Assembly (NCBI GenBank): GCA_036346395.1
Contig: CM070615.1
Coordinates: 23,245,282 to 23,309,281, forward strand
Source: Hsuehochloa calcarea
Taxonomy: Eukaryota; Streptophyta; Magnoliopsida; Poales; Poaceae
DNA: 64,000 nucleotides
Reading direction: 5' to 3'
In this document: positions 1-11,349 of the stretch, piece after piece
Layout of the letters: each line of letters begins with the position of its first letter
Numbering within the stretch: the stretch's first letter is position 1
Notes under the pieces: generated by a model
What the model saw: the letters and a program-made list of their open reading frames with translations, nothing else
Database searches by the model: none
Told to the model about the DNA's origin: nothing
Program-made: the position numbers and the translations under genes

Positions 1-797
1 GAGGTCATGGCTAGCAATTCAAAACTCACGAGCCAGACTGGCTCGTTAAGGGCTCGGCTCGACTCAGCTCGAACTCGGTCCCTTAACGAGCCAAGCAGAC
101 AATTTAGCTCGTTTGCTTAACGAGCCGAGCTGGCTCGCGAGTTGCCTGTTAACTCGTTTAGCTCGTTTACATTTCACCACTCGCCACATCACCAGCGTCG
201 CTGACCCAGCCTAGTAGGCATTTTCATGGATGTTTATTGCTTTACATGCATGTTTATTGATCTGGTGTGGACTGTATGTATCTGGACTACATGCAATGCA
301 TGTTTATGTATCTGGAGTGGACTGCATGGTTGATGGATCAGGTCATCTGGATCTGGAATGCTTTGCATGGATTATCCATGATGGATGTTTTATGTTCATG
401 GATCTGTATGCATGTTTATTACTTGATATGGATGTTTACTGATCTGTAGTCTGGACTGCATGGATCTGCATGTGTGGATCTGGAAGACTAGAATGCTATG
501 GATGTTTATTGATATGGCATGTTTGCATCTGCATGGATCTGCAATGATCTACATGTTTATTTGTGATATGAATGGATGATTTGTTCTTTACATGTGCTTT
601 TTGAAAATTTCAAGACATTTTAAGATTTTCACTATGTTTATTGATAACGAGCCTAACGAGCCGAGTTCGAGTTTTTTAATGAGCCGAACCGAGCCTGGTA
701 TTATGCTCGTTATCTTAACGAGCCAAGCCGGTCTGAGCTCGTTTTCTTAACGAGCTTTACCAAGCCGAGCCGAGTCAGCTCGTTATCCACCCCTCTA
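1..797. mobile_element. Non-autonomous hAT-type DNA transposon, right part
   Basis: Both flanks of this piece (about 1-180 and 640-797) are packed with the short motif AACGAGCC and its complement GGCTCGTT, the layout of hAT subterminal repeats. The right end reads outward as TAGAGGGGTGGATAACG, which fits a hAT terminal inverted repeat. The element interrupts the CACTA transposase: coding sequence of the DUF4218 region resumes directly after it. CATGCTAC (798-805) is the candidate 8-bp target duplication; its partner would lie left of the window. No transposase frame is present, so it would depend on a related element. The family is inferred from end structure. Confidence 0.6.
225..560. repeat. 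Degenerate tandem repeat inside the hAT relic
   Basis: Words such as GGATGTTTATTGATCTG, TGGACTGCATG and ATGGATCTG recur irregularly at about 20-40 bp spacing. The two overlapping small open frames here (230-442 and 267-449) are by-products of the repeat: they are rich in M, W, C and L and resemble no protein family I know. Confidence 0.6.
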
Positions 798-3700
798 CAT
801 GCTACGTAGGAACACGGGCCCGCACATCTTTATCTCCCTCACAATGCGAACAGTGAGATGGACCAAGATATCAAAAAACGATGGAGGGAAATATATCTCA
901 AGATCACATACAGTCGTCACCACCTCATCCTATAGAGCATCTAGTCCTTCGGGATCGATGACCTAAGCAATTGTGTTAAAAAAATATAGCCTCATGATTG
1001 TTTCTCAGACCTTGATTAGCAAAATATGTCTAATTGCAATAGGGAGCATCTGTGTCTTCAGCACATGACAATCATAAGACTTCTTGCCAATTAACTTCAA
1101 ATCTTGCATCGAAATAAGTTTCTTCATGTTGGCGGAGTAACCGAACGAAACTTCCACACCATGCAAGCACTAGCATAGTTCAGTTCTCTTGACCTTGGAC
1201 AGAGTGTAACAAGCAGGGGGGAAGGTACGTTCATCCTTTATCGGTCTTTGTCGGTGCTAACTCGGGTTTGATGTCCATATCAACCAAGTCAAGCTGTGCG
1301 TTGACACCATCCTTTATTTTGCCACGAATGTTCAGTAAGAAGCCAATCAAACTGTCACATAGATTCTTCTCTATGTTTGTGACGCCAATGCAGTGGTGAA
1401 CTTCTAGGTGCTCCCAATAAGGTAAGTCCCAAAATATTAATCTCTTCTTCTAGATGTTCTTCTCACGGGTCCTCAATTTACATCCCTTTCCGAGCACAAC
1501 ATCTAAATCAGTAACCATATCATAGACCTCTTTTCCGCTTAAAAGCCTTGGAGCTGAACTGTCCTCCTTCTCTCCATCGAATTGTTTCTTCATCCTGCGG
1601 TATGGGTGAGACTTCTGAAGGAACCTACGGTGATGCATGTACACAGTTTTGCGCGAGTGCTTCAGCCACACACTCTCGGTATCATGTAAGTAGTGAGTAC
1701 AAGCTTTGGCCCTCTTTTGTACTCTGGCCCAATAGGCTAACAAGGGCAGGATAATCAGTTATGGTGCAGAACAACAAGGAGCGTAGAAAGAAGTTCTCTT
1801 GTTTGTACACATTCCATACTTGTACCCCTTCAATCCACAGTATTTTTAGATCTTCCATCAATGGTAATAGGTACACATCAATATCATTCCAAGGTTGCTT
1901 CGGCCCATGGATAAGTATCGATAGCTTAATATACTTCCGCTTCATGCACAACCAAGGAGGAATGTTGTAGATAAAGAGAGTCATGACTCAAGTGCTATGT
2001 CAGCTGCTCATGTTACCAAAAGGATTTATTCCACTGTGCTCAATCCAAATCTTATATTCTTCGGTCCGCACCGAAGTCTACAAACCTTCTATCAATGTTT
2101 CTCCACTAGGCAGAATCAGTAGGGTGTCTTAGCTTTTGGACATTCTTACGCTCCACCGAGTGCCAATGCAGTAGTTTTGCATCCTTTGGGTTCGCAAAAA
2201 ACTGTTTTAAACAGTGAATTACAAGAAGATACCATGCCACCTTAGCAGGAGGTCCTTTCTTCACCTCGATTCCCTCGCCGTCATTTGATTGATTCTGACG
2301 CTTGTATCGGGATGCGTTGCACATCGGGCACACACTCGTTACGGTAGAGAATACAGTCGTTCGGATATGCATGTATTCTTTCTACTTCCATTCCCAATAG
2401 ACAAAGAACCTACTTGGCTTTGTAGATGGTTTTGGGCAACTCATTTCGCTCCGGAAGCATGTTCACTAAGAGACCTAACAATGCAGTGAAACTCTTGTCG
2501 GACCAACCGTTGCTTGCCTTCAATTTTAGCAGTTCAAGTACAGATGACAACCTCGTGTATTCCGGCTTGCAGCCTGGGAACAAAGGTATCTCTGAGTCCT
2601 CCATCAAGCCCCGGGATTTAACTGTAACACCCTGGTCCCAAGATGTTACCTAAATCCTCCAACACAACTCAATAATATGATCAATCTCCAACACTTTAAC
2701 AGTAAAGATCAAATTAGAATTCATTTGTAAGAGATCTAGTATATTAATCATCCTAAAATTCAGCATTAACCATAACACCAATATCCGATCATGAAAATTC
2801 ACTCGAAAAAAAACTGTTAAATATTTACCTAAAGAGCATGAATCAATAACTAGACTGATCGAGGCATAACAGTACCCAATAACACTCATCAGTAAAACCA
2901 CTTATTATTACAATCCAAAACTCCTAACTGCAAGGTAATTACAAATTTATTATTTCGTAGATGAAATGAGTGAGTGCATCCGTGTGACTACTCCCTCCCA
3001 AACATGCCGCCTTCAAGGTTCACCTAAAACAAATAAACACAGCAAGAGTGAGTCCACGACTCAGCACGTACAATACAATTCCATGAACAACAGCGAGTAG
3101 AACATGACAAAAACACAATGGAATAGAAAATGAAGTAGTGGAAATTATATGAATGAATGAATATGCTTGTCCTTCTCTTCTGCTTATACCGATATAGCTG
3201 GTGAATACCCGTCGGTGTTCACTCATGCCCGCATTGTCCAAAATACGGGGATCCAAGGCCCGTTTGAAGAATATTTCAAAACGGGGATCCAAATTGCCCA
3301 CATTAGAATGGTGGGTCTTATATGCCCATGTTGGAATGATGGGACTTCACTACCCACTCCCGTGGACGAAACATGAATAATACTTGCATGAATGAATGCA
3401 TAAAGTGAACATAAACATAATATCAAAGAACTATGGTGAATCAATTATGACAGTGAACAAGTAAATATCAAAATTATTCATCACACATTCATCGAACCAG
3501 GAAGACACATATCAAACACGACAATTCAATAGTACTTGCCTTCCGCGCTACGACGTGTTGGGAGGCAAGGATGATGCCCCTAATCCCGAAGCCTCTTCTC
3601 CTACACAATTCAATCACTAACATAAGAACGATGTGAAAAGAAGACACTACTCGCACCACTTTAACCCGTCTTCCCAAAACCCCGGGTTTAAATATTGGTT

Positions 3701-5266
3701 CTACTCAAATTACACGACAGTCTAGCAGGAGGTTATACTGGACAGCGGTATTAAAACCTTCATAACTTTTGCTAAGAAATTTGGAAAGGCATGATCTTAG
3801 ACTCTCTGGAAACATAATAAAATTGTCTACAATAACCTAGTTTGTAAGACATTCCACTTAGGCCAACTTCTATGTCTAATGATTAGATGAAATTCTGCGT
3901 CTACAATCTGTCTGTCAAAACTACTGCGGTAGAAGAAAATTCATAACTTTCTACAAGATTATCCAAATTCAATGATCTTTAATCCCCTGGAAAGCTTACA
4001 AGTTTTCCCACAAAAAAATAGTCAGCAAGGTTCCCAGATTCTGCATTCTTCTGCCCCTTTTAAATAGGTTAATAATCCTATAAGAATCTCGTCAGAGGTT
4101 CTGGACAACGAGCTAAAACTAACGTAACTCCCAATACAGAAATACAAAACATATATTTTTTTTATCTCTATGGAAAGTATATGAAAATATCTACAATTTT
4201 TGTTTTGGTGAAATCCAAAAAAAAAATCATTATCTAATTCTTATTAAACAATTTCTACGATCTGTCAGAATCCTAACAGAAACCTGGAACAACATCAATG
4301 AAAAATTCATAACTCGAGATCTCCAACTCCAAATTGAGTGATCTAGTACTCTATGGAAATCTAGCGACGAGACCTACAACTCTTTGGAAGACTCTATCCC
4401 CTGATTTGGACTCTAACTCCACAAAATATGATAATCAAGCCAAGTGCAGAAATTTGACCTTGATTGGCACTCTAGACAGCAACAACAAGGATGCTCCAAT
4501 GGAAGTATGTCTCTCCAAGAAAATGCTGGACCAGGGGAGACGACCTTGGGAAAGGGGCTGTGCCAGGAGGAGGGAGAGGAGGCAGGGGCGGCTGCTCTGG
4601 GGGAAGAGAGGAGGTGCACAAGGGGGTGGGAGAGGGGCGGCTTGGTGGGGAGAGGGGGAAAGGGGAGGGTGGCTAGGGTTTAGGGGAGGGCACCTCCCTT
4701 TGGCCGGCCCCCCCTTGGGCCACCCTGGGCTAAGGCCCAGAGCCCAGGTTGTTGGAAAAACGCAAAAAGAAAACCCCCGATGAAAAGACAATTTCTGTAT
4801 TTTTGTGTAACTCCCTCCCCCGAGACTTCTTCTAAAAAGCTGAATCATTTCAGGTTATTACATTAACATACTTCCTCTCATCACAGTTCCCTTCTGCATA
4901 GCGAAGCATCTGATTTAGATTGTCATCGTGCAGCCTATCTGAATCTGAACCACAATCGACATCATCCGACGGCGTATCGTTGACCTTGTTGGCGATGTCA
5001 TTAGTGCTACCTTCCTATATAATTTGTTCTTCATCGTGACTGGTCCAACGTGTATAACCCTTTTTGAAACCACTTCGAATTAAATGTGCTTCGATCTGCG
5101 CTCGGTTCTTAAACATCCTCATATTCTCACAGTCAATGCATGGACTGTACATATATTCCACCCCCTTATTCAACATATCCTCCTCGGTAGCTCTTGTAAA
5201 TGCATACACACCATTAATTTACTCTTCACTCACATGGTTAGCAGCATACATCCAGCTTCGGTCCAT
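798..5266 (-). pseudogene. CACTA transposase (TNP2-like), broken
   Basis: Read on the minus strand, conserved blocks follow the TNP2 order. 5266-5015 is the N-terminal transposase-associated domain (MDRSWMYAANHVSEE, then TRATEEDMLNKGVEY and a C-x2-C zinc-like site). 4985-4870 is an acidic linker ending in LNQMLRYAEG. After the inserted LTR, 2607-2410 (PLFPGCKPEYTRLSSVLELL), 2372-2106 (VKKGPPAKVAWYLLV), 1984-1682 (ILIHGPKQPWNDIDVYL) and 1743-1450 (YLHDTESVWLKHSRKTVYM) form the transposase core. 1230-798 matches the DUF4218 region (SYDCHVLKTQMLPIAIR; FFDILVHLTVHIVREIKM; GPVFL). In the family this protein binds the ends and cuts the element out. An in-frame TAA follows MDRSWMYAANHVSEE, and more stops and frame changes occur, so it is a pseudogene. 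The start is the ATG at 5266-5264, just before the conserved DRSWMY. Confidence 0.88.
2623..4862 (-). mobile_element. Ty3/gypsy solo LTR inside the CACTA transposase
   Basis: The 2240-bp insert starts TGTAACACCCTGG and ends GGTTATTACA on the plus strand, so on the minus strand it runs TGTAATAACC...CCAGGGTGTTACA, a common grass gypsy LTR form. It is flanked by a perfect 5-bp duplication TTAAC (2618-2622 and 4863-4867), and CACTA coding sequence resumes on both sides. There is no gag, pol, primer-binding site or second LTR, so it is a solo LTR left by recombination. The interior is AT-rich at 3650-4330 and GC-rich at 4530-4760; the open frames there are not convincing proteins. Confidence 0.9.
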
Positions 5267-5694
5267 CTACGCGACGTATATAATAATTTGGTGTTAAATA
5301 TTGAATTAATTAATTAGTATACTATAGATGCAACTTTTGATATTTCTTTTGAAATATGTATTGCTAATGAACTAAAAACAGCAATGCACCTTAGGGTTAG
5401 GTTGTTCATCACAAACACATTATAGATAACCCATGCCCAACTTCAGATGGCAAGAAGCCAATGTAAAACAACACAAAAAGATAAATCTAAACCATCTTCA
5501 TTTCTCTCTTTACCGATATAAACTATCTTCAGTTCTCTCTCTTTACCAAGCTAGATCTAGAATACAATATGCAAGAAAGAAATTACGTACTAACCATTGA
5601 TAGTCAAGAACAAATTACCAAATCCGTGGTCTACTTTCACCAAATTGCCACAAAGCCCCACCTGGCCAGCAGCAGCAGCGAGAGAACAGAGCTG

Positions 5695-5847
5695 GAATTT
5701 AAGACAGATCGATCTGTGAGGGTCGGTTCTGGAATAAATAAGACTATCACAGACGGTTTGTATATAAACCATCTGTGATGAGGATGGGTGGTCACAGACA
5801 ATTCATGTTGAAAACCATCTATGAAGTATCACCATTTTGTAGTAGTG
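5695..5847. repeat. CACTA terminal and subterminal repeats
   Basis: Alternating copies of CACAGACGGTTT and AACCATCTGTGATG, some diverged, lead to the terminal TTTGTAGTAGTG. In CACTA elements such motifs are transposase-binding sites. The same motif family recurs at 40236-40930 and 43160-43735. Confidence 0.85.
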
Positions 5848-6956
5848 TCGCCAGTTCAAATGGCAACAAGAAACCGTATTTTCCTATCACCAGTTGAACT
5901 GGCTACAGGGTCTAGTTATTTAAACCCCCAAAATAGGTGGAAATGTCATTTTAATTCCAAAAAAAAGAGAAGGGTAGGAGGAGAGAAGAGGAGACAGAGA
6001 CGGAGCATCAGATTGGTTGGCCATTTTACAGGTACATATTTTTGCAAGTTCATACATTATTTCGAAACCTTGTCGGTTAGCAAATAAAAATAGCGACATA
6101 GAATTCAATAGATTAGATAATTTTAGTTGTTTTATGTAGTACATCATTTGAGATGTCTATAGTTTAATTAATCATGCAGATATTATTTATGTTGCAGTAC
6201 ACGAAAGATTTAGAATAAATCTGCAAACATAGGAAGACACCTCGGAGAATAGCAAGGTACCGAATTCCTTTTAAAAATCTGTAAAAAATGCAGAGTAGAT
6301 AAGTAGGGTTGGTAGAGCTTAATGAAAATAATCTTTACTTAATTTTGGTATCCATTTGTGTGCGGTAATTATTGTGTTAATGCTAAAAATTGTTTTTAAA
6401 CTAGGAAAATAGCATGACCCATCTTAAATTTTTTTAAAAATCCTGATTGAAGCTAGGAAAAAAAGCAACATAAATTAGCTTAGTACAGTTTGTAGGGTCT
6501 GTATAGCTTAATAAAATACATGTAAAAATTGCAGAGTAGGTTAGTAGGGTTTATATAGCTTAATAAAAAAATAATTTCAACTTAAATTTGGTTTCTATTT
6601 GTGCACGATAATTTTTTTACAATGTATACATTGAATTTTCAGGTATGGTGAACCCAGGACACGCTGCGCAGTGGCTGTCTGAGTTGATGGTGAACCCAGG
6701 ACACGCTGCGCAGTGGCTGTCTGAGTTGCTTGACCCGGACATTGACTCTCAGTACCATCCTCCTCAGGAGGGCGAGACGGTGATTGAGCTTGGTGCACTA
6801 CGGCTACGCACGCCCATGAGGGCGTGGAGGGTGGACCCATGTTGGGTTCCAAGGTATGTGTGTCCTCACTAATAAAACCGGCTAGGTGCAAAGATATTTC
6901 AAACTCTTGTGGTCCGAATACACCTTGCAACGATAAATGATGATGTAATATCATCA
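5848..6956. other. Unassigned segment between CACTA end and chromovirus fragment
   Basis: The first 80 bases contain CGCCAGTTCAAATGGC and CACCAGTTGAACTGG, imperfect palindromic words that also occur at 21811-21890 and resemble subterminal repeats of another DNA transposon family. The middle (5930-6640) is AT-rich with purine-rich runs at 5958-6005. A possible exon spans 6643-6855, with TTTTCAG before it and GTATGTG at its end; it carries the 42-bp duplication annotated separately. I recognise no protein family in it. Confidence 0.4.
6645..6728 (+). repeat. Exact 42-bp in-frame tandem duplication
   Basis: Bases 6645-6686 and 6687-6728 are identical and begin ATGGTGAACCCAGGACACGC. The unit is 14 codons, so both copies stay in one frame (MVNPGHAAQWLSEL twice). 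The frame continues to 6872 with no known domain. It lies between a plausible splice acceptor and donor. Perfect identity points to a recent slippage event. Confidence 0.85.
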
Positions 6957-8560
6957 AATCTTCAGTGCATGGACCACTGCAGCTAGTTCCAAGTAATAGG
7001 TTGGATAATTGAGCTCATGAGATCTCAATTATCTTGATGCATAGGCCACCACTTTGCCCTCTTGCATAATAACACCCCCGAGTCCTTGACGAGAAGCATG
7101 GCAAAAGATATCGAAGCTTCAGTGGACATCACGAAGGACGAGAACTGGAGTTGGGGTCAACCTCTTCTTGAGTTATTGAAAACTTTTCACACAAACAGTG
7201 GACCAAAGATACTTCTTATCCTTCTTGAGCAACTTCATCATCGGCTTCGCGATCTTGGAGAAATTCTCGATAAAGCAACGATAGTAGCCCGCTAGACCGA
7301 GAAAACTCCTCACGTCGGTTACCGACTTGGGCAGACCCCATGAGAGCATATCGTTGACCTTATCAGGATCCATGGCTATGCCTCCCGCTGAAAGAATATG
7401 GCTCAAAAATGCCACTTCTTCCAACCAAAATTCACACTTGCTGAATTTCGCGTATAGCCGGTGCTCACGCAAATTCTCCAACACTAACTTCGGGTGTTGG
7501 GCATGCTCTTCATCATTATTCGAGTAGATGAGAAAGTCATCTATGAAAACCACCACAAACTTATCCAAATACTCCATAAATACCATATTAATAAGATTCA
7601 TGAATAGGGCAGGAGCATTTGTCAAACCGAAAGACATGACAGTGTACTCGTACAGTCCATAATGAGTAGAGAAAGTCGTCATTGGAATAACTTCAGATCT
7701 GATTTGGACTTGGTGATAACCCAATCTTAGATCAATCTTGGAGAATACCCGAGCTCGAATCAATTGTTAGAAAAGGTTGTCGATCCAGGGCAACAGGTAC
7801 TTGTTCTTCACTATCCCTTCATTCAGCGGACGGTAATCGACGCACATCCGCAGACTCTTATCCTTCTTCTTCACAAAGATCACAGGACAGCCCCACGGTG
7901 ATGAGCTTGGGAAGGTGAGGCCCTTCTCTTGAAGTTCACCAAGTTGCTTCTTCAACTCTTTCAATTCATTCGGAGGCATCCGGTACGGCCTCTTCGAAAT
8001 CGGGGCGGTACCGGGCAGGAACTCGATGGCGAACTCGATGTCTTGGACTGGAGGCATCCCAAGCAAATCTTTAGGGAATACATCAGTGATTTCACCCGCC
8101 ACTGGGACTTCATAAATTTTCAGAGCATACATTGCTTCAAGTGCGAAAAGATGTGGTCCTTGCAGTTTCGGCGCAATTCCAACTTGCACGACAGAGGGAC
8201 TTGTAAGGGTGATAAATTTTTTAGCATAATCGATTTGTCCCAAGTATTAGAACAACCAATCCATGTGAAGTATCACATCCAAACTCACTGAATTAAGGAG
8301 ATAAGATTTTCAAATAATCCCACTCCTTCGATTTCAATACACACATCCCGATACTCTTTTCAGCTCTCATTTTCGACCCCGAAGAGTGAATAATCAAAGG
8401 GGCATGCAAGGGAACAATTTGAATATCACTAAGAGCTGTAAAGGATTACGATATAAAATAATGAGAAACTCCATAATCGAAAAAAAACGGTGGCAAGACG
8501 AGAGTTGACAAGAAGCGTACCCAACACGACGTCGGGTGCCTCCTGTGCTTCCTTGGATGA
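6957..8560 (-). pseudogene. Chromovirus (Tekay-like) pol fragment: protease, RT, RNase H
   Basis: On the minus strand, 8540-8400 is a retropepsin remnant (DVVLGTLLVNS, then FDYGVSHYFIS, where the catalytic DSG has become DYG). 8130-7790 holds the start of reverse transcriptase (FPKDLLGMPPVQDIEF; GCPVIFVKKKD; MCVDYRPLNE). 7763-7173 carries the palm region (VFSKIDLRLGYHQVQI; YLDKFVVVFIDDFL) and connection domain (FLGLAGYYRCFIENFSKIA). RNase H remnants reach about 6957 (GKVVAYASR, LELAAVVHALKI), where the element is cut. Stops at 7764-7766 and within RNase H break the frame. Integrase is absent. Content and the neighbouring primer site mark it as the internal part of the minus-strand element whose LTR starts at 10120. 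Confidence 0.88.
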
Positions 8561-9427
8561 GATGTGGTTGCCTTGACCACATCCCATGCTCTGAGATTTT
8601 TGGAGAGGCTTCTGAGCTTGGTGAGGGCCACTTCCTTGCCCGTGCACCAAAATAGGGTGAGGGGTCGCTCTGGTCTTCTTAGGACAGCTATTCGCATAGT
8701 GACCCTTATTGTTGCAGAAGAAGCAAGTGAACCTAGCAGCTAGATTGCGGAGGTCAGCCTGGGCCTTCTTCTGGCGCTTGTGAGACTTGCCAAGTGCTCT
8801 CTCCTTGTACTCAGTGGCAATGGTCTTGTCGACGAAAGTCTGAAAGTCAGGGAAGTCAAAGACTGCTAGTTTGTCCCGCAGCTCCTCAGTCAACCCGTCC
8901 ATGAACTTCTCTTGCTTGGTGGCATTAGTGGTTGTGATGCTTACGGCCGCACGAGAAATCCGTTGTTGAAGTTCAATCGTCTTGGTGATCATCCGGTGTA
9001 GACAACACTCCTTGGGGCAGTGATTGCTTCTCTCGTAGAGAAAACAAGTGACTTTGGTGGTCGGACAGTTTCCGGGTGGGTGGTCTCCATCGCAGTTTGG
9101 ACACTTTGTAGTGCACTGGTTGATGTAGTGACCTTCCTTACCACAACGTCAACAAATCTTGACCTTCCCTAGCTCGCAACTTACAGCGAAGTGCCCCACT
9201 TCACCACAGCAAAAGCAATTAGGTGGTGTTTGCCGCCACTCAGGGCAAGCATTCGCGTAGTGGCCCTCCTTGTTACTGCTGAAACACATGATAGAGTGGT
9301 GGCATTTACAGGTCTTGTCTGGACAGTTGGAGCCAGGGATTTTTTCATCCTTGTCAGCTTGTTGATCTTGTCCACTTCTAGTTCGTCCAGACATCCTGCT
9401 CCGACGAACTGGGTCAGTAACAACCAC
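8560..9427 (-). pseudogene. Chromovirus gag with several zinc knuckles
   Basis: From 9427 leftward the protein begins MVVTDPVRRSRMSGRTRSGQ. Cysteine/histidine clusters follow: CFSSNKEGHYANACP, CFCCGEVGHFAVSCE, then RCGKEGHYINQC (after an in-frame stop at about 9149), a C-x2-C-x8-C run ending GNCPTTKVTC, and NHCPKECC. Next is a capsid-like helical stretch (8992-8790; MDGLTEELRDKLAVFDFP) and one more knuckle (CFFCNNKGHYANSCP, about 8730-8690) before the protease remnant. Zinc knuckles in gag bind genomic RNA. Knuckles lying before as well as after the capsid-like part is unusual, since gag normally runs capsid then nucleocapsid. Confidence 0.8.
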
Positions 9428-10119
9428 CGGGAGACTAGATGCGAAAGATAGCAGTAGAGAAGCAATCGACTAGGGAAGAATGCGATAAAACCCTGACATG
9501 AGCATACAATATTAGCAAGAAATGAACTCCAAATATTTTTAAAGGTAATAAGGACTAACACAAAACCATAAATCAACCGGTTATTTTCCCTGGCATGACT
9601 AACTCGTATTGAATGAACGAACAATCGATTGGGACGAATAATTTCAAAACACAACTCAAGTTCTATCACATCTAATGAGCATGGTAAAAACCATCTAGGG
9701 GTGTATTAGGCACTAGCCATATAATATCATATCTTACCCTTTTAATTCTCATGAGTTTTAGTTGAATTATCCTCTCATTTTTAGTCTTAACGACAAACTA
9801 AGTGCTTGCTATCCAAAACTTATGCTTGCTATCCATATTTTATATCCGAGCTCCGAGATGAAACTTCCAATTCCGAATGCTCCTAATATTTTAAATGATA
9901 ATCAACTAATCTTTGAAAAGAGATGAGAAGAAAATAACTTTTCGAAGCTCAAACAAGAACAAGCTAAGATGACCAATCTAAGATAGGTAAGGAGTAAAAT
10001 CTGAGAACTTACTTTGACTTTCATCAAATATTTGATATTTTGAAGATAAGTTTTTTAAAACATCCTACTGACGACCAAGCTAGGGGTTTCTACGGTCAGT
10101 ATGGCTCTGATACCAACTT
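8990..10119 (-). other. 5' leader of the minus-strand chromovirus
   Basis: Between the gag start (9427) and the primer site (10103) is about 670 bp of AT-rich DNA without a convincing frame. The open frame 9181-9669 reads gag in a shifted frame at its start and non-conserved sequence after that. This is where an untranslated leader would be expected. Confidence 0.5.
10103..10115 (-). promoter_or_regulatory. Primer-binding site, initiator tRNA-Met type
   Basis: On the minus strand the bases read TGGTATCAGAGCC, the classic primer-binding site complementary to the 3' end of initiator tRNA-Met. It lies four bases after an LTR end reading GGGTTCTCACA. This fixes the direction of the element and places its 5' LTR to the right. 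Confidence 0.9.
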
Positions 10120-11349
10120 TGTGAGAACCCGGGGTATTTAACTTGTAATACTTAATCATCCGATTGGTTCTAGCATTACCAATAAAATATCCCACTCTTG
10201 ATGTATTGTGTACCTCCCAGGAGCGGTACACACACATCTTTACAAAATTTAAAGCATTAATTACATACCCAATCGTTACAATACCGGGTCTTCGTAATAT
10301 ACAACATAAAATACAGTCGAAGTTCATTTTACACAAATAGGGCTGACTGGCCAAACGACAAGATAAATAACTACAGTTTTAGCGAAAGCAAATCCATAAG
10401 ATGGCGATAAACAAAAACCGACCGGCTGCCCTCACCTACAAAGCAACCGACTGAAAACCCGCCGAGCTAGACCTCGTAGTCGAAGTCAGTCTCATGATAG
10501 TTGACACCTTGGAGATCAACCTCCTCTGTAGCAAGTACACAATGCAATTGAGTACAAAATTGTGCTCGTAAGACTTACAAATAACAAACCTATACAAAGC
10601 TACATGCATTCAGGTATCAAAGGAATGCTACTACACTAAGCAGTTTTCAGCATAAAGTAGTTTTCTTTGCAATAGAGTAATAGATTTGAAGCAATTTGGA
10701 AAATCTATTTTAAAATATTTAAATAATAGCAAGACAACATTTATAGACATAATTAATCTCCTAGAGCTGACTTCCCAACAGCCACCACAACATAGCATGA
10801 ATTACCTATTCGTACCACCCGATTTCAAGTTTTATCAAAATATAGAGTCTAATGACTAGAGCCCATCCATCGAGCTCTAAATCACAGTGGATATGGAAAC
10901 CTAGGTTCAGTGGTAAATTATGAACATTTACCTATAGCTCATGCATCTATTTAGGATCAACTATTCGATCTAGAATTTAAACCCCAAAATAGAGCATGCA
11001 TACATACAATGTGCAAACAAGATATTATAATTTGAAATTAAGGGGATCAACATGATCAAAGGACGAATTGCTTGCCTTGCAAGAGACAGTACTCTTGCTG
11101 CTGCGGATCACTCTCTTAAATAATAGAATCGTTGAAACCTAGCGAAAGAATCGAAAAGAACCAATAAGGGCGAACAACGCCGAATAAACTCAAAAATTCA
11201 AAATCATCAAAAAATCATGAAATTTACATAGAAGGTAGAGAATAATTTAATATGAATTTAGAAACAAATTTTTTTCAATTTGGAGTTTGTATGCGAGAGT
11301 TATAGTCTAAACTATTTCTACCAAAAGGGAAAATCCAACAATTAGACTT

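Larger units (their letters stand above)
1..5847 (-). mobile_element. CACTA (En/Spm) transposon, 5' portion, interrupted
   Basis: The right end (5' end on the minus strand) reads CACTACTACAAAATGG, a canonical CACTA terminus, and ends at 5847. Just inside, 5695-5840 holds inverted and direct copies of CACAGACGGTTT/AACCATCTGTG, the usual subterminal repeats. A TNP2-like transposase runs leftward from 5266 and off the window. Two later insertions split it: a hAT at 1-797 and a gypsy solo LTR at 2623-4862. The left end is outside the window, so its 3-bp target duplication cannot be checked. Confidence 0.85.

Noticed and set aside
4334..4848. Open frames of 149 and 137 codons in the gypsy solo LTR
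   Set aside because: Both strands are open over a GC-rich low-complexity stretch, inside an LTR bounded by a target duplication.
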